A DNA stretch of 5,018 bases from Heritagella sp051881655. GTDB lineage: Bacteria; Bacillota; Clostridia; Oscillospirales; Acutalibacteraceae. The first letter of the stretch is position 1, and each line of letters begins with the position of its first letter. The position numbers and the translations under genes were made by a program. The notes beneath the pieces were generated by a model, which worked only from the letters and a program-made list of their open reading frames with translations, had not been told where the DNA came from and searched no databases. The stretch lies in NCBI GenBank assembly GCA_051881655.1, contig JBJEQH010000011.1, forward strand, positions 1 through 5,018, read 5' to 3'. Shown here in pieces: positions 1-5,018 of the stretch.

Positions 1-35
1 TTTACTGAGTTACACCGTACCCTACATAAAAACTT

Positions 36-58
36 CCTTATCTGGCGTTGCCAAAAGG
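36..58 (-). terminator. possible weak minus-strand terminator after the glycosidase operon
   Basis: Read on the minus strand, CCTT (55-58 region) and AAGG (36-39) flank an inner TGGC/GCCA stem with a 3-nt loop (47-49). AAG and then five T's follow (plus-strand A's at 28-32). The stem is short and has an internal asymmetric bulge, so termination strength is doubtful. It lies about 65 bp past the GH5 stop codon, where the operon transcript would be expected to end. Confidence 0.35.
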
Positions 59-89
59 GTCCTCCCTCTTTTTCTCTGCGGTTTTGGTG

Positions 90-119
90 ACGGGGCACGC
101 GGCCCCGTTCTGTCTTTTT
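90..119 (+). terminator. GC-rich hairpin, plausible plus-strand intrinsic terminator
   Basis: A perfect 7-bp stem, ACGGGGC (90-96) with GCCCCGT (102-108), closes a 5-nt loop. On the plus strand it is followed by an interrupted T-run ending in TTTTT at 115-119, so it would best serve a plus-strand gene lying left of the window, converging on the GH5 gene. On the minus strand the hairpin begins about 15 bp after the GH5 stop codon but has no T-run behind it. It could still stabilise that mRNA 3' end. Confidence 0.5.
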
Positions 120-123
120 AAAA

Positions 124-1485
124 TTACAGGCAGTATTTGCGGAACCGGTCCTCCAGCTCCGTGTTGATCGCGCAGTTTTCGGTATCAAAGTCGGCCATCA
201 CCGCGTCGATCTCCTCCCGGTCCATCCCCCGGAACAGCTCGATGTACGGATACTGCAGCAGATTGTTATAGTACACATCCCCCACGGTCATCATAAAGAA
301 CATGGGATTCTCCGCGTTGTCAAACCGGCGGTAATCCACCGTCTTTTTCAGCAGCTCGGCGGTGTCGTTCAGCTGCTCGCGCAGGGCGCGGTTGTACTCG
401 CCGCCCCATTCGGGCATACAGATCAGCGCCTTGCGGGCCACCGGTTCGGTCAGAGTGCGGTACGGCCGCTCCTTTTTGGGGCTGAGCAGGAAGAAATCAT
501 CGCAGCCTTTCAGGCTCCAGGTGGTCCAGTGCACGTTGTTCTCCTCGTAGACCTCCACCTGATCGGGCAGGAAGCTGAACTCACTGACCCACAGGGGCAC
601 ATTGTGCAGGGTGCTGTACTTGTACCCCTCCGATTCCAGGAATTCCTTGCGCAGATACTCCCGTTTCCCCTGATCCGAGGTGATTTCGGGATGGTCGAAC
701 AGGGTGGTGTACGCATGGCTGGAGATCATCAGGTTTTCATCCCACGGGGCATCCAGCCCGCAGAACCGGCGGGAGTAATCGTCGCCCTCGATAATAAGGA
801 TGTGCCGCGGGTCCACCGAGCGGATTTCCTCGGTTACGCGGCGGTAAATGGCGTTCATATCCTTCCAGCGGGCCTGATACGGAATCAGCGGCAGGCGGCC
901 GTAATCGTTCATGGTGCAGGGCTCGTTCATAATGTCGTACCCGGCCACCACGCTGCGGTCCTTATAGCGGGCGGCCAGCACCTTCCACAGGGCAAAGTAC
1001 CGCTCCTGAAAATCCTTCATCCGCCAGAACAGCGCGGTGCGGCAGGAGTTGTCACAGTGCCAGTCGCTGCTCTGCCATCCCTGCACGGCGTGCAGGTCCA
1101 GAACGGCATACACCTCATACTTTTCGCACCAGTCAAGGGCGGCGTCCAGCATGGCAAAGCCCTCTTCCTTATACACATAGGGGGCCATGTCATCCTCGAA
1201 CCAGCGGTAGTTCAGCGGAATGCGCAGGAAGTTCATGCCCAGGCTTTTCATGTACCGGACGTCCTGCTCGGTAAAAAAGTGCGACAGCATCGAGGTGAAA
1301 AACCAGCTGCCCATCTCTTCGCCCAGCGTCTGCCGGGCGGTCTCCCGCATGCGGTGCTCGCTGCCGGGCATGCCGTTCATAAAATTCTCCATATTCATCC
1401 AGGCGCCGATGTTGGTGCCGCGCAGGCGGATGGGTTCGCCGTTTTCCCGCACGACGGCCCCGTTTTGAATCTGCAAAAAATCCAT
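124..1485 (-). CDS. GH5-type intracellular beta-glycosidase (cellulase/exo-beta-glucanase-like TIM barrel)
   Basis: This 453-residue protein belongs to clan GH-A and is probably glycoside hydrolase family 5, a retaining beta-glycosidase. The pattern is LRGTNIGAW near residues 21-29 (beta-1 of the barrel), FLRIP with Arg88, DLHAVQGWQ with His132, IMNEP with the acid/base Glu188, SSHAY with His257, VSEF with the nucleophile Glu302, and TTWSLKG with Trp323. The opening motif resembles that of beta-1,3-/beta-1,6-glucanase-like GH5 enzymes, but the substrate cannot be fixed from sequence. There is no signal peptide, transmembrane segment or carbohydrate-binding module, so it is predicted to be cytoplasmic. 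About 120 residues after the barrel (331-453) form an extra, probably helical tail of unknown role. The start is supported by AAGGAGAG a few bases upstream. It is the second gene of an operon, 25 bp after the GH13 gene. I am confident of the fold and catalysis class but not of the subfamily. Confidence 0.88.
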   Translation of the reverse strand: MDFLQIQNGAVVRENGEPIRLRGTNIGAWMNMENFMNGMPGSEHRMRETARQTLGEEMGSWFFTSMLSHFFTEQDVRYMKSLGMNFLRIPLNYRWFEDDMAPYVYKEEGFAMLDAALDWCEKYEVYAVLDLHAVQGWQSSDWHCDNSCRTALFWRMKDFQERYFALWKVLAARYKDRSVVAGYDIMNEPCTMNDYGRLPLIPYQARWKDMNAIYRRVTEEIRSVDPRHILIIEGDDYSRRFCGLDAPWDENLMISSHAYTTLFDHPEITSDQGKREYLRKEFLESEGYKYSTLHNVPLWVSEFSFLPDQVEVYEENNVHWTTWSLKGCDDFFLLSPKKERPYRTLTEPVARKALICMPEWGGEYNRALREQLNDTAELLKKTVDYRRFDNAENPMFFMMTVGDVYYNNLLQYPYIELFRGMDREEIDAVMADFDTENCAINTELEDRFRKYCL

Positions 1486-1491
1486 GAAAAA

Positions 1492-1499
1492 CTCTCCTT
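1492..1499 (-). promoter_or_regulatory. ribosome binding site of the GH5 gene
   Basis: AAGGAGAG on the minus strand sits 6 nt before the ATG at 1485, within the 25-bp gap after the GH13 stop codon. This fixes the GH5 start. The gap has no room for a promoter or terminator, which supports cotranscription with the GH13 gene. Confidence 0.85.
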
Positions 1500-1510
1500 T
1501 TTATTGTGGG

Positions 1511-3181
1511 TTATTCTTTTTCCGTCTCCTGCCAGAGGATGGCCTCGAAGGGGCGCAGGGTGCCCGCTTCGGGATTGCCCTCCCGGTTATACGAGGTGAG
1601 AAGCGGGGTGCAGGTCCGCAGGTGGGCGGAAAGGCTGTCCGACAGCGCACAGGCCTGATGGGACAGGTTGGCCGTTACCAGCAGGCGGACCCCCTGATCC
1701 TGGCGGCGGTAAACCAGCAGCCGGTCCTCCGGTGCGATGGGCAGAAAAGTCAGATCCCCGTCGCGCAGAACCGGATAGCGGCGGCGCAGGGCGATCAGCT
1801 CCCGATAGAAATGCAGCACCGAGAGGGGATCCGCCTCCTGACGGGCGGCGTTGATCTCCCGGTAATTCCGGTTGACCCCGATCCACGGCGTGCCGCAGGT
1901 AAAACCGGCGTTCTCGCTGTCGTCCCACTGCATGGGGGTGCGGGCGTGGTCACGGCTGACCTCCCACACGCTCTGCAGGGCCTGCTGGGGCGTTTTTCCT
2001 TCCTGCAGAAGAAGCTGGTAGAGGTTCAGACTTTCGATATCACGGTAATCCTCGATCCGGGGGAAGTAGGCGTTGGTCATTCCCAGCTCCTCACCCTCAT
2101 AGATAAAGGGAATGCCGGGCAGCCCATGCAGGCACAGGGCCAGCGCTTTGGCGGAAACCTCCCACAGCGCGCCCTCGTCTCCCCAGCTGGACACCTGGCG
2201 GGGTTTGTCGTGGTTGGAGAGGAACAGCGCCCAGCGGCTGCCGTCGTGCAGGGCGTCATACTGCATCTGGTACCGGCTGCGAAGCATTTCAGCCGCTTTT
2301 TTCCCCACCTCCAGGCGGGGCGGGATGAAGGGGATGATGGCATCGAATTCCTGGCGCTGCGGCAGGGCGTAATTCTGCATGTCCTGCGGGGTTTGGCACC
2401 CAACCTCCCCTACGGTGAACAGCTGGCGGGGGGTGAAAACCGCCTGATTCATGGTGTTGATAATCGCATGGGTTTCCGACGTGTTGCTCAGTATATCAAA
2501 GGGCATGGCATAACCGTCCGACATGAGAGGCTGCGTCGAATCTGCAAAATGCTCGGGTTTGGCATAGTGACTGGCCGCATCCAGGCGGAATCCATCCGCC
2601 CCGCGGTCCGCCCAGCGGTTCATCATGGCAAACAGTTCATCCCGCAGCTGCGGATTTTTCCAGTTCAGATCCGGCTGCTTGCGGGAGAACAGATGAAAAT
2701 AGTACTGCCCCCGGGCGGGAACATATTCCCAGGTACTGCCGCCGAAAGCAGAGCGCCAGTTCGTGGGCTCATGCCCGTCCACCGGGTCGCGCCAGATGTA
2801 AAAGTCGGACTTGTCATTTTCCCGGCTGGAAGCAGATTCCACAAACCACGGATGCTCATCGCTGCTGTGGTTGACCACCACGTCGATAATAAACCGCATG
2901 CCCAGAGCATGGCACTCCCGGATCAGTGCCTCGCAGTCCTCCATGGTGCCGAATTCGGGCAGAATACCGTCGTAGTCCGAGACATCGTAGCCGTTATCGT
3001 CCCCCGGGGAGCAGAAGAAGGGGGACAGCCACAGGGCGTTGACCCCCAGCTTTTTCAGATACGGCAGCTTCTGCCGTACCCCGTTCAGGTCCCCGATGCC
3101 GTCGCCGTTAGAATCCATAAAGCTGCGCGGATAGACCTGATACACCACCAGATCCCGAATCCAATCCTGCTTTCGTTCCAT
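1511..3181 (-). CDS. GH13 alpha-glucosidase (oligo-1,6-glucosidase/maltase-like, GH13_31 type)
   Basis: This 556-residue cytoplasmic enzyme is predicted to release glucose from the non-reducing ends of short alpha-glucosides (maltose or isomalto-oligosaccharides). All GH13 signature regions are present: a calcium-type loop DSNGDGIGD (23-31), region I DVVVNH (100-105), region V QPDLNW (169-174), region II GFRLDAAS with nucleophile Asp201, region III TVGEVG with acid/base Glu259, and region IV FLSNHD with Asp325. YEGEELGMTN (361-370), RDIESLN and ARTPMQWD (413-420) point to subfamily 31, close in layout to DexB/MalL. Ala202 after the nucleophile, rather than Val, hints at alpha-1,4 over alpha-1,6 preference. 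The Met at 3181 is chosen because AGAGGGGGA lies just upstream and the family N-terminus begins there. An in-frame Met at 3253 lies upstream of the predicted promoter. There is no signal peptide. It is the first gene of an operon with the downstream GH5 gene. Trehalose-6-phosphate hydrolase is a less likely alternative. Confidence 0.93.
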   Translation of the reverse strand: MERKQDWIRDLVVYQVYPRSFMDSNGDGIGDLNGVRQKLPYLKKLGVNALWLSPFFCSPGDDNGYDVSDYDGILPEFGTMEDCEALIRECHALGMRFIIDVVVNHSSDEHPWFVESASSRENDKSDFYIWRDPVDGHEPTNWRSAFGGSTWEYVPARGQYYFHLFSRKQPDLNWKNPQLRDELFAMMNRWADRGADGFRLDAASHYAKPEHFADSTQPLMSDGYAMPFDILSNTSETHAIINTMNQAVFTPRQLFTVGEVGCQTPQDMQNYALPQRQEFDAIIPFIPPRLEVGKKAAEMLRSRYQMQYDALHDGSRWALFLSNHDKPRQVSSWGDEGALWEVSAKALALCLHGLPGIPFIYEGEELGMTNAYFPRIEDYRDIESLNLYQLLLQEGKTPQQALQSVWEVSRDHARTPMQWDDSENAGFTCGTPWIGVNRNYREINAARQEADPLSVLHFYRELIALRRRYPVLRDGDLTFLPIAPEDRLLVYRRQDQGVRLLVTANLSHQACALSDSLSAHLRTCTPLLTSYNREGNPEAGTLRPFEAILWQETEKE

Positions 3182-3186
3182 GAAGA

Positions 3187-3195
3187 TCCCCCTCT
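3187..3195 (-). promoter_or_regulatory. ribosome binding site deciding the GH13 start
   Basis: AGAGGGGGA on the minus strand lies 6 nt (counted from its G-run) before the ATG at 3181. It selects this start over the in-frame ATG 72 bases further upstream. That upstream ATG would fall on the promoter side of the predicted transcription start and would add 24 residues that do not fit the family N-terminus. Confidence 0.85.
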
Positions 3196-3218
3196 TTTTT
3201 TCCGAAATTCTTTCCTTC

Positions 3219-3248
3219 AGTATAGCAGAGCAGGAGCGGAAATGTCCA
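3219..3248 (-). promoter_or_regulatory. extended -10 housekeeping promoter for the GH13-GH5 operon
   Basis: On the minus strand, TGGACA (3243-3248, five of six matches to TTGACA) is separated by 18 bp from TATACT (3219-3224). TATACT is immediately preceded by TGC (3225-3227), giving an extended -10 element. Transcription would begin near 3212, leaving a leader of about 30 nt with the ribosome binding site. It faces away from the HAD gene promoter. Confidence 0.7.
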
Positions 3249-3258
3249 TACAAAACCG

Positions 3259-3287
3259 TTGCGATTTTTCCGTCTTCATGCTATGAT
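3259..3287 (+). promoter_or_regulatory. SigA-type promoter for the HAD phosphatase gene
   Basis: TTGCGA (3259-3264) and TATGAT (3282-3287) are separated by exactly 17 bp, the optimal spacing for a vegetative sigma factor. Transcription would start near 3294, giving a leader of roughly 22 nt. That leader contains the GGGAGGAGG ribosome binding site and little else. Confidence 0.75.
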
Positions 3288-3301
3288 GATGCGTGAATAA
3301 C

Positions 3302-3310
3302 GGGAGGAGG
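3302..3310 (+). promoter_or_regulatory. ribosome binding site deciding the HAD gene start
   Basis: GGGAGGAGG lies 6 nt before the ATG at 3317. The alternative in-frame GTG at 3293 sits at about the predicted transcription start, and this ribosome binding site would then be inside its coding sequence. ATG 3317 is therefore the supported start. Confidence 0.88.
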
Positions 3311-3316
3311 AGCCAT

Positions 3317-4138
3317 ATGACGCAGCGGGAAAAATGGGAGAAGATTGCCGGGGTGAAAACCTTCGTGCTGGATATGGACGGCACGATCTATCTGGGAGAG
3401 CAGCTGTTCCCCTATACCATTGAATTTTTGCAGACGGTCCGGCGCACGGGGCGGGACTTCTGCTTTTTTACCAACAACAGCAGCAAAAACGAGGAAGCGT
3501 ACCTGCAAAAGCTGCACCGCATGGGCATTGATATCGAAAAGGAAAAAATGCTGATCAGCAATGGGGTGATTCTGGACTGGCTGCAGGAGAACCACCCGGG
3601 AGAAGCGGCCTATGTGGTGGGAACCCCCTATCTGGAGGAGGCGTTCCGGCAAAGGGGCGTTCCACTGAAACGGGAGGACGCCGACTATGTGGTGCTGGGC
3701 TTTGACACCACCCTGACGTATGAAAAGCTGGTTATCGCCTGTGATCTGGTGCGGGCGGGCAAGCCGATTTACGGGGTGAATCCCGACCTGAACTGCCCCA
3801 CCGAGACCGGATTCATCCCCGACTGCGGCAGTATGGCGGCGCTGATAAAGGCCTCGACCGGGGTAATGCCGGAGTTCTTCGGAAAACCGTCGCCGCACAC
3901 CCTGCACTATATGGAGGAACACACCGGCTGCCGCGGAAAGGAACTGTGTGTGATCGGCGACCGGCTGTACACCGATATCAAGGTGGCCGACGGCACCGAT
4001 GTGGTCTCGATCCTGGTGCTCAGCGGGGAAACCCATCGGGAGGATGTGGAGAAAAGCGGGACAAAGCCCGATGTGATCTGCCGCTCCCTGGAGGAAGTGA
4101 CCGAACTGCTGCAATACGGCGAAAATTTATTCCGATAA
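3317..4138 (+). CDS. HAD-IIA family phosphatase (NagD/phosphoglycolate phosphatase-like)
   Basis: This 273-residue soluble hydrolase of the haloacid dehalogenase superfamily, subclass IIA, is predicted to be a Mg2+-dependent phosphatase of a small phosphorylated metabolite. Motif I is LDMDGTIYLG with nucleophile Asp19 and acid/base Asp21. Motif II is FFTNNSS with Thr52. Motif III is the GKPSP lysine (Lys190), and motif IV is GDRLYTD with Asp215 and Asp220. The C2 cap lies between motifs II and III and carries the subclass signature VVLGFDTTLTYEKL (126-139). The length is typical. Relatives act on UMP/GMP, phosphoglycolate, pyridoxal phosphate, p-nitrophenyl phosphate or sugar phosphates, so the substrate is open. 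The gene is monocistronic by layout, with its own promoter upstream and a terminator 3' of the stop codon. It is divergent from the glycosidase operon and convergent with secA. A role in sugar-phosphate clean-up is only a guess from position. Confidence 0.92.
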   Translation: MTQREKWEKIAGVKTFVLDMDGTIYLGEQLFPYTIEFLQTVRRTGRDFCFFTNNSSKNEEAYLQKLHRMGIDIEKEKMLISNGVILDWLQENHPGEAAYVVGTPYLEEAFRQRGVPLKREDADYVVLGFDTTLTYEKLVIACDLVRAGKPIYGVNPDLNCPTETGFIPDCGSMAALIKASTGVMPEFFGKPSPHTLHYMEEHTGCRGKELCVIGDRLYTDIKVADGTDVVSILVLSGETHREDVEKSGTKPDVICRSLEEVTELLQYGENLFR

Positions 4139-4178
4139 AAAGGGCGCCCGACCGGTTTTCCCCGGCCAGGCGCCTTTT
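4139..4178. terminator. bidirectional intrinsic terminator between the HAD gene and secA
   Basis: The arms GGCGCC (4143-4148) and GGCGCC (4169-4174) extend outward through one G-T wobble and three A-T pairs. An inner CCGG/CCGG stem (4152-4155 with 4162-4165) sits inside. On the plus strand the stem runs into TTTTCTGTTTCTCTTTTT. On the minus strand it runs into TTTTTATC, over the HAD stop codon. Each converging gene ends within 13 bp of the hairpin, so one structure can end both transcripts. Confidence 0.85.
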
Positions 4179-4190
4179 CTGTTTCTCTTT

Positions 4191-5018
4191 TTATTCCTCG
4201 TTCCGTCCGCAGCACTTTTTGTACTTTTTCCCGCTGCCGCAGGGGCACGGGTCGTTGCGGCCGATCTTCTTCGTGATGCGCACCGGGCGCTTTTTGTCGC
4301 TGCCGTCGCCGCCTCCGCCGGTTCCGGTGGGTTTGGCCACCTGTTCCCGCTGGGGCTCTTCCTTGGTGCGCAGCTTTACGGTCAGCATCATGCGGGCCGT
4401 ATCCTCGCGGATCTGATCAATGGTGGCATCGAACATATCCGAGCCCTCCACGCGGTATTCCACCACGGGGTCGCGCTGGGCATAGGCGCGCAGGTTAATG
4501 CCCTTTTTCAGCTCATCCATGGCGTCAATGTGATCCATCCAGTAGCGGTCCACGTTCTTCAGCAGGATCACGCGCTCCAGTTCGCGGGTGATGGCGGGGG
4601 TGAATTCCTGCTCGCGCACTTCATAGAGGTCGTGGGCTTTCTTCTGCAGCTCGCTGGTGACGAATTCGGGATCCAGATCCTCCAGCTCGTCTTTGGTGAA
4701 GACCAGATCATCGTCGCCGATCAGCCAGCCCAGGTACTGCTCACGCAGACCCTCCAGATCCCAGTTGTCGTGCTCGGTGTTCTTCGGCAGATAGCGGTCC
4801 ACCTTGGTCTGCAGGGCCGAGTCGATCATGCGGAGAATGGCTTCCTTCAGATCGGCGCCGTCCAGAACCGCGTTGCGCTGCGTGTAGATCACCTCACGCT
4901 GGCGGCTGAGCACGTCGTCGTACTGCAGAACGTTCTTGCGGATAGAGAAGTTGCGGTCCTCCACCTTCAGCTGGGCGTTCTCGATGGTCTTTGTCAGCAT
5001 CTTGGCCTCGATGGGGGT
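4191..5018 (-). CDS. secA: preprotein translocase ATPase SecA, C-terminal part (5' end beyond window)
   Basis: The visible 275 residues are the C-terminal third of SecA, the ATPase motor that drives secretory proteins through SecYEG. In order they show the segment TPIEAKMLTKTIENAQ and RNFSIRKNVLQYDDVLSRQR, part of the helical scaffold entry. A helical wing region follows around visible residues 50-140. Next is the scaffold and two-helix finger, WMDHIDAMDELKKGINLRAYAQRDP (given here only as residues 160-184), with the conserved finger-tip Tyr179. Then comes a Gly-rich linker (about 230-240) and the C-terminal zinc-binding motif with Cys258, Cys260, Cys269 and Cys270, which in relatives contacts SecB or lipids/ribosomes. 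The nucleotide-binding domains lie outside the window. The frame is intact to the right edge, and the Met at 5000 is internal, not a start. The gene is followed directly by the shared terminator, so nothing is cotranscribed downstream. Confidence 0.97.
   Translation of the reverse strand, partial: TPIEAKMLTKTIENAQLKVEDRNFSIRKNVLQYDDVLSRQREVIYTQRNAVLDGADLKEAILRMIDSALQTKVDRYLPKNTEHDNWDLEGLREQYLGWLIGDDDLVFTKDELEDLDPEFVTSELQKKAHDLYEVREQEFTPAITRELERVILLKNVDRYWMDHIDAMDELKKGINLRAYAQRDPVVEYRVEGSDMFDATIDQIREDTARMMLTVKLRTKEEPQREQVAKPTGTGGGGDGSDKKRPVRITKKIGRNDPCPCGSGKKYKKCCGRNEE

Noticed and set aside
529..1599. A 356-codon open frame on the plus strand, opposite the GH5 gene
   Set aside because: It is antisense to a clearly conserved glycosidase, has low-complexity His/Val/Gly-rich composition and no domain. 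It is best explained by codon bias of the real gene.
3182..3253. N-terminal extension of 24 residues on the GH13 protein from the ATG at 3253
   Set aside because: That ATG lies upstream of the predicted -10 box and transcription start. The strong ribosome binding site and the family N-terminus both fit the ATG at 3181.
3251..3268. Possible catabolite-repression (cre) or MalR-type operator near AAAACCGTTGCG
   Set aside because: Only three base pairs on each side of the centre are symmetric, and the match to either consensus is poor, so it is not listed as an operator feature.
1484..3286. A 600-codon open frame on the plus strand, opposite the GH13 gene
   Set aside because: It is fully antisense to a gene with every GH13 catalytic motif. 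Its translation has no recognisable domain, is rich in Gly/Val/His/Gln as reverse-complement frames of GC-rich genes are, and has no ribosome binding site of its own that I would trust.
3293..3316. GTG start at 3293 for the HAD phosphatase
   Set aside because: It coincides with the predicted transcription start, and the GGGAGGAGG site would be inside the coding sequence. ATG 3317 has ideal spacing.
3281..4114. A 277-codon open frame on the minus strand, opposite the HAD gene
   Set aside because: The plus strand carries all four HAD motifs with a promoter and ribosome binding site. The opposite frame shows no family features and overlaps the divergent promoter region.
3946..4416. A 156-codon open frame on the plus strand running from the HAD gene into secA
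   Set aside because: It is a frame-shifted reading of the HAD 3' end, crosses a strong terminator and is then antisense to secA. It has no domain.

Overview
The window looks like an ordinary chromosomal stretch of a fairly GC-rich clostridial bacterium. I infer Clostridia, plausibly Oscillospiraceae/Ruminococcaceae, from four things: the SecA C-terminal sequence with its Cys-rich tail, strong GGAGG-type ribosome binding sites, consensus-like housekeeping promoters, and an intracellular alpha-glucosidase of the Firmicutes GH13_31/DexB type. No tRNA, rRNA, IS element, CRISPR array or phage gene is visible.

Layout, left to right. (1) Positions 1-123 are non-coding as far as I can tell, with two small hairpins. 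One has a T-run suited to minus-strand termination, the other a T-run suited to plus-strand termination. (2) Positions 124-3181 hold a two-gene minus-strand operon. The first gene is a GH13 alpha-glucosidase (1511-3181). It is followed after 25 bp by a cytoplasmic GH5-type beta-glycosidase (124-1485), with its own Shine-Dalgarno. (3) Positions 3182-3316 are a compact divergent promoter region, with an extended -10 promoter for the operon and a TTGCGA/17/TATGAT promoter for the plus-strand gene. The two -35 boxes are only 10 bp apart. (4) Positions 3317-4138, plus strand, encode a HAD-IIA (NagD/PGP-like) phosphatase. (5) Positions 4139-4178 are a strong hairpin usable as a terminator from both sides. 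(6) From 4191 to the right edge, minus strand, is the C-terminal third of secA, cut by the window end.

The two glycosidases lack signal peptides, so they probably act on oligosaccharides already imported into the cytoplasm: alpha-glucosides for GH13, beta-linked saccharides for GH5. No transporter or regulator gene lies in the window. The HAD phosphatase may dephosphorylate sugar phosphates or nucleotides, but its link to the glycosidase operon is only positional. SecA is the preprotein translocase motor and is unrelated to the sugar genes. I found no convincing evidence of a previously undescribed system. The points of interest are active-site details of the GH13 enzyme, the alpha/beta glycosidase pairing, a C-terminal extension on the GH5 protein, and the tight divergent promoter.
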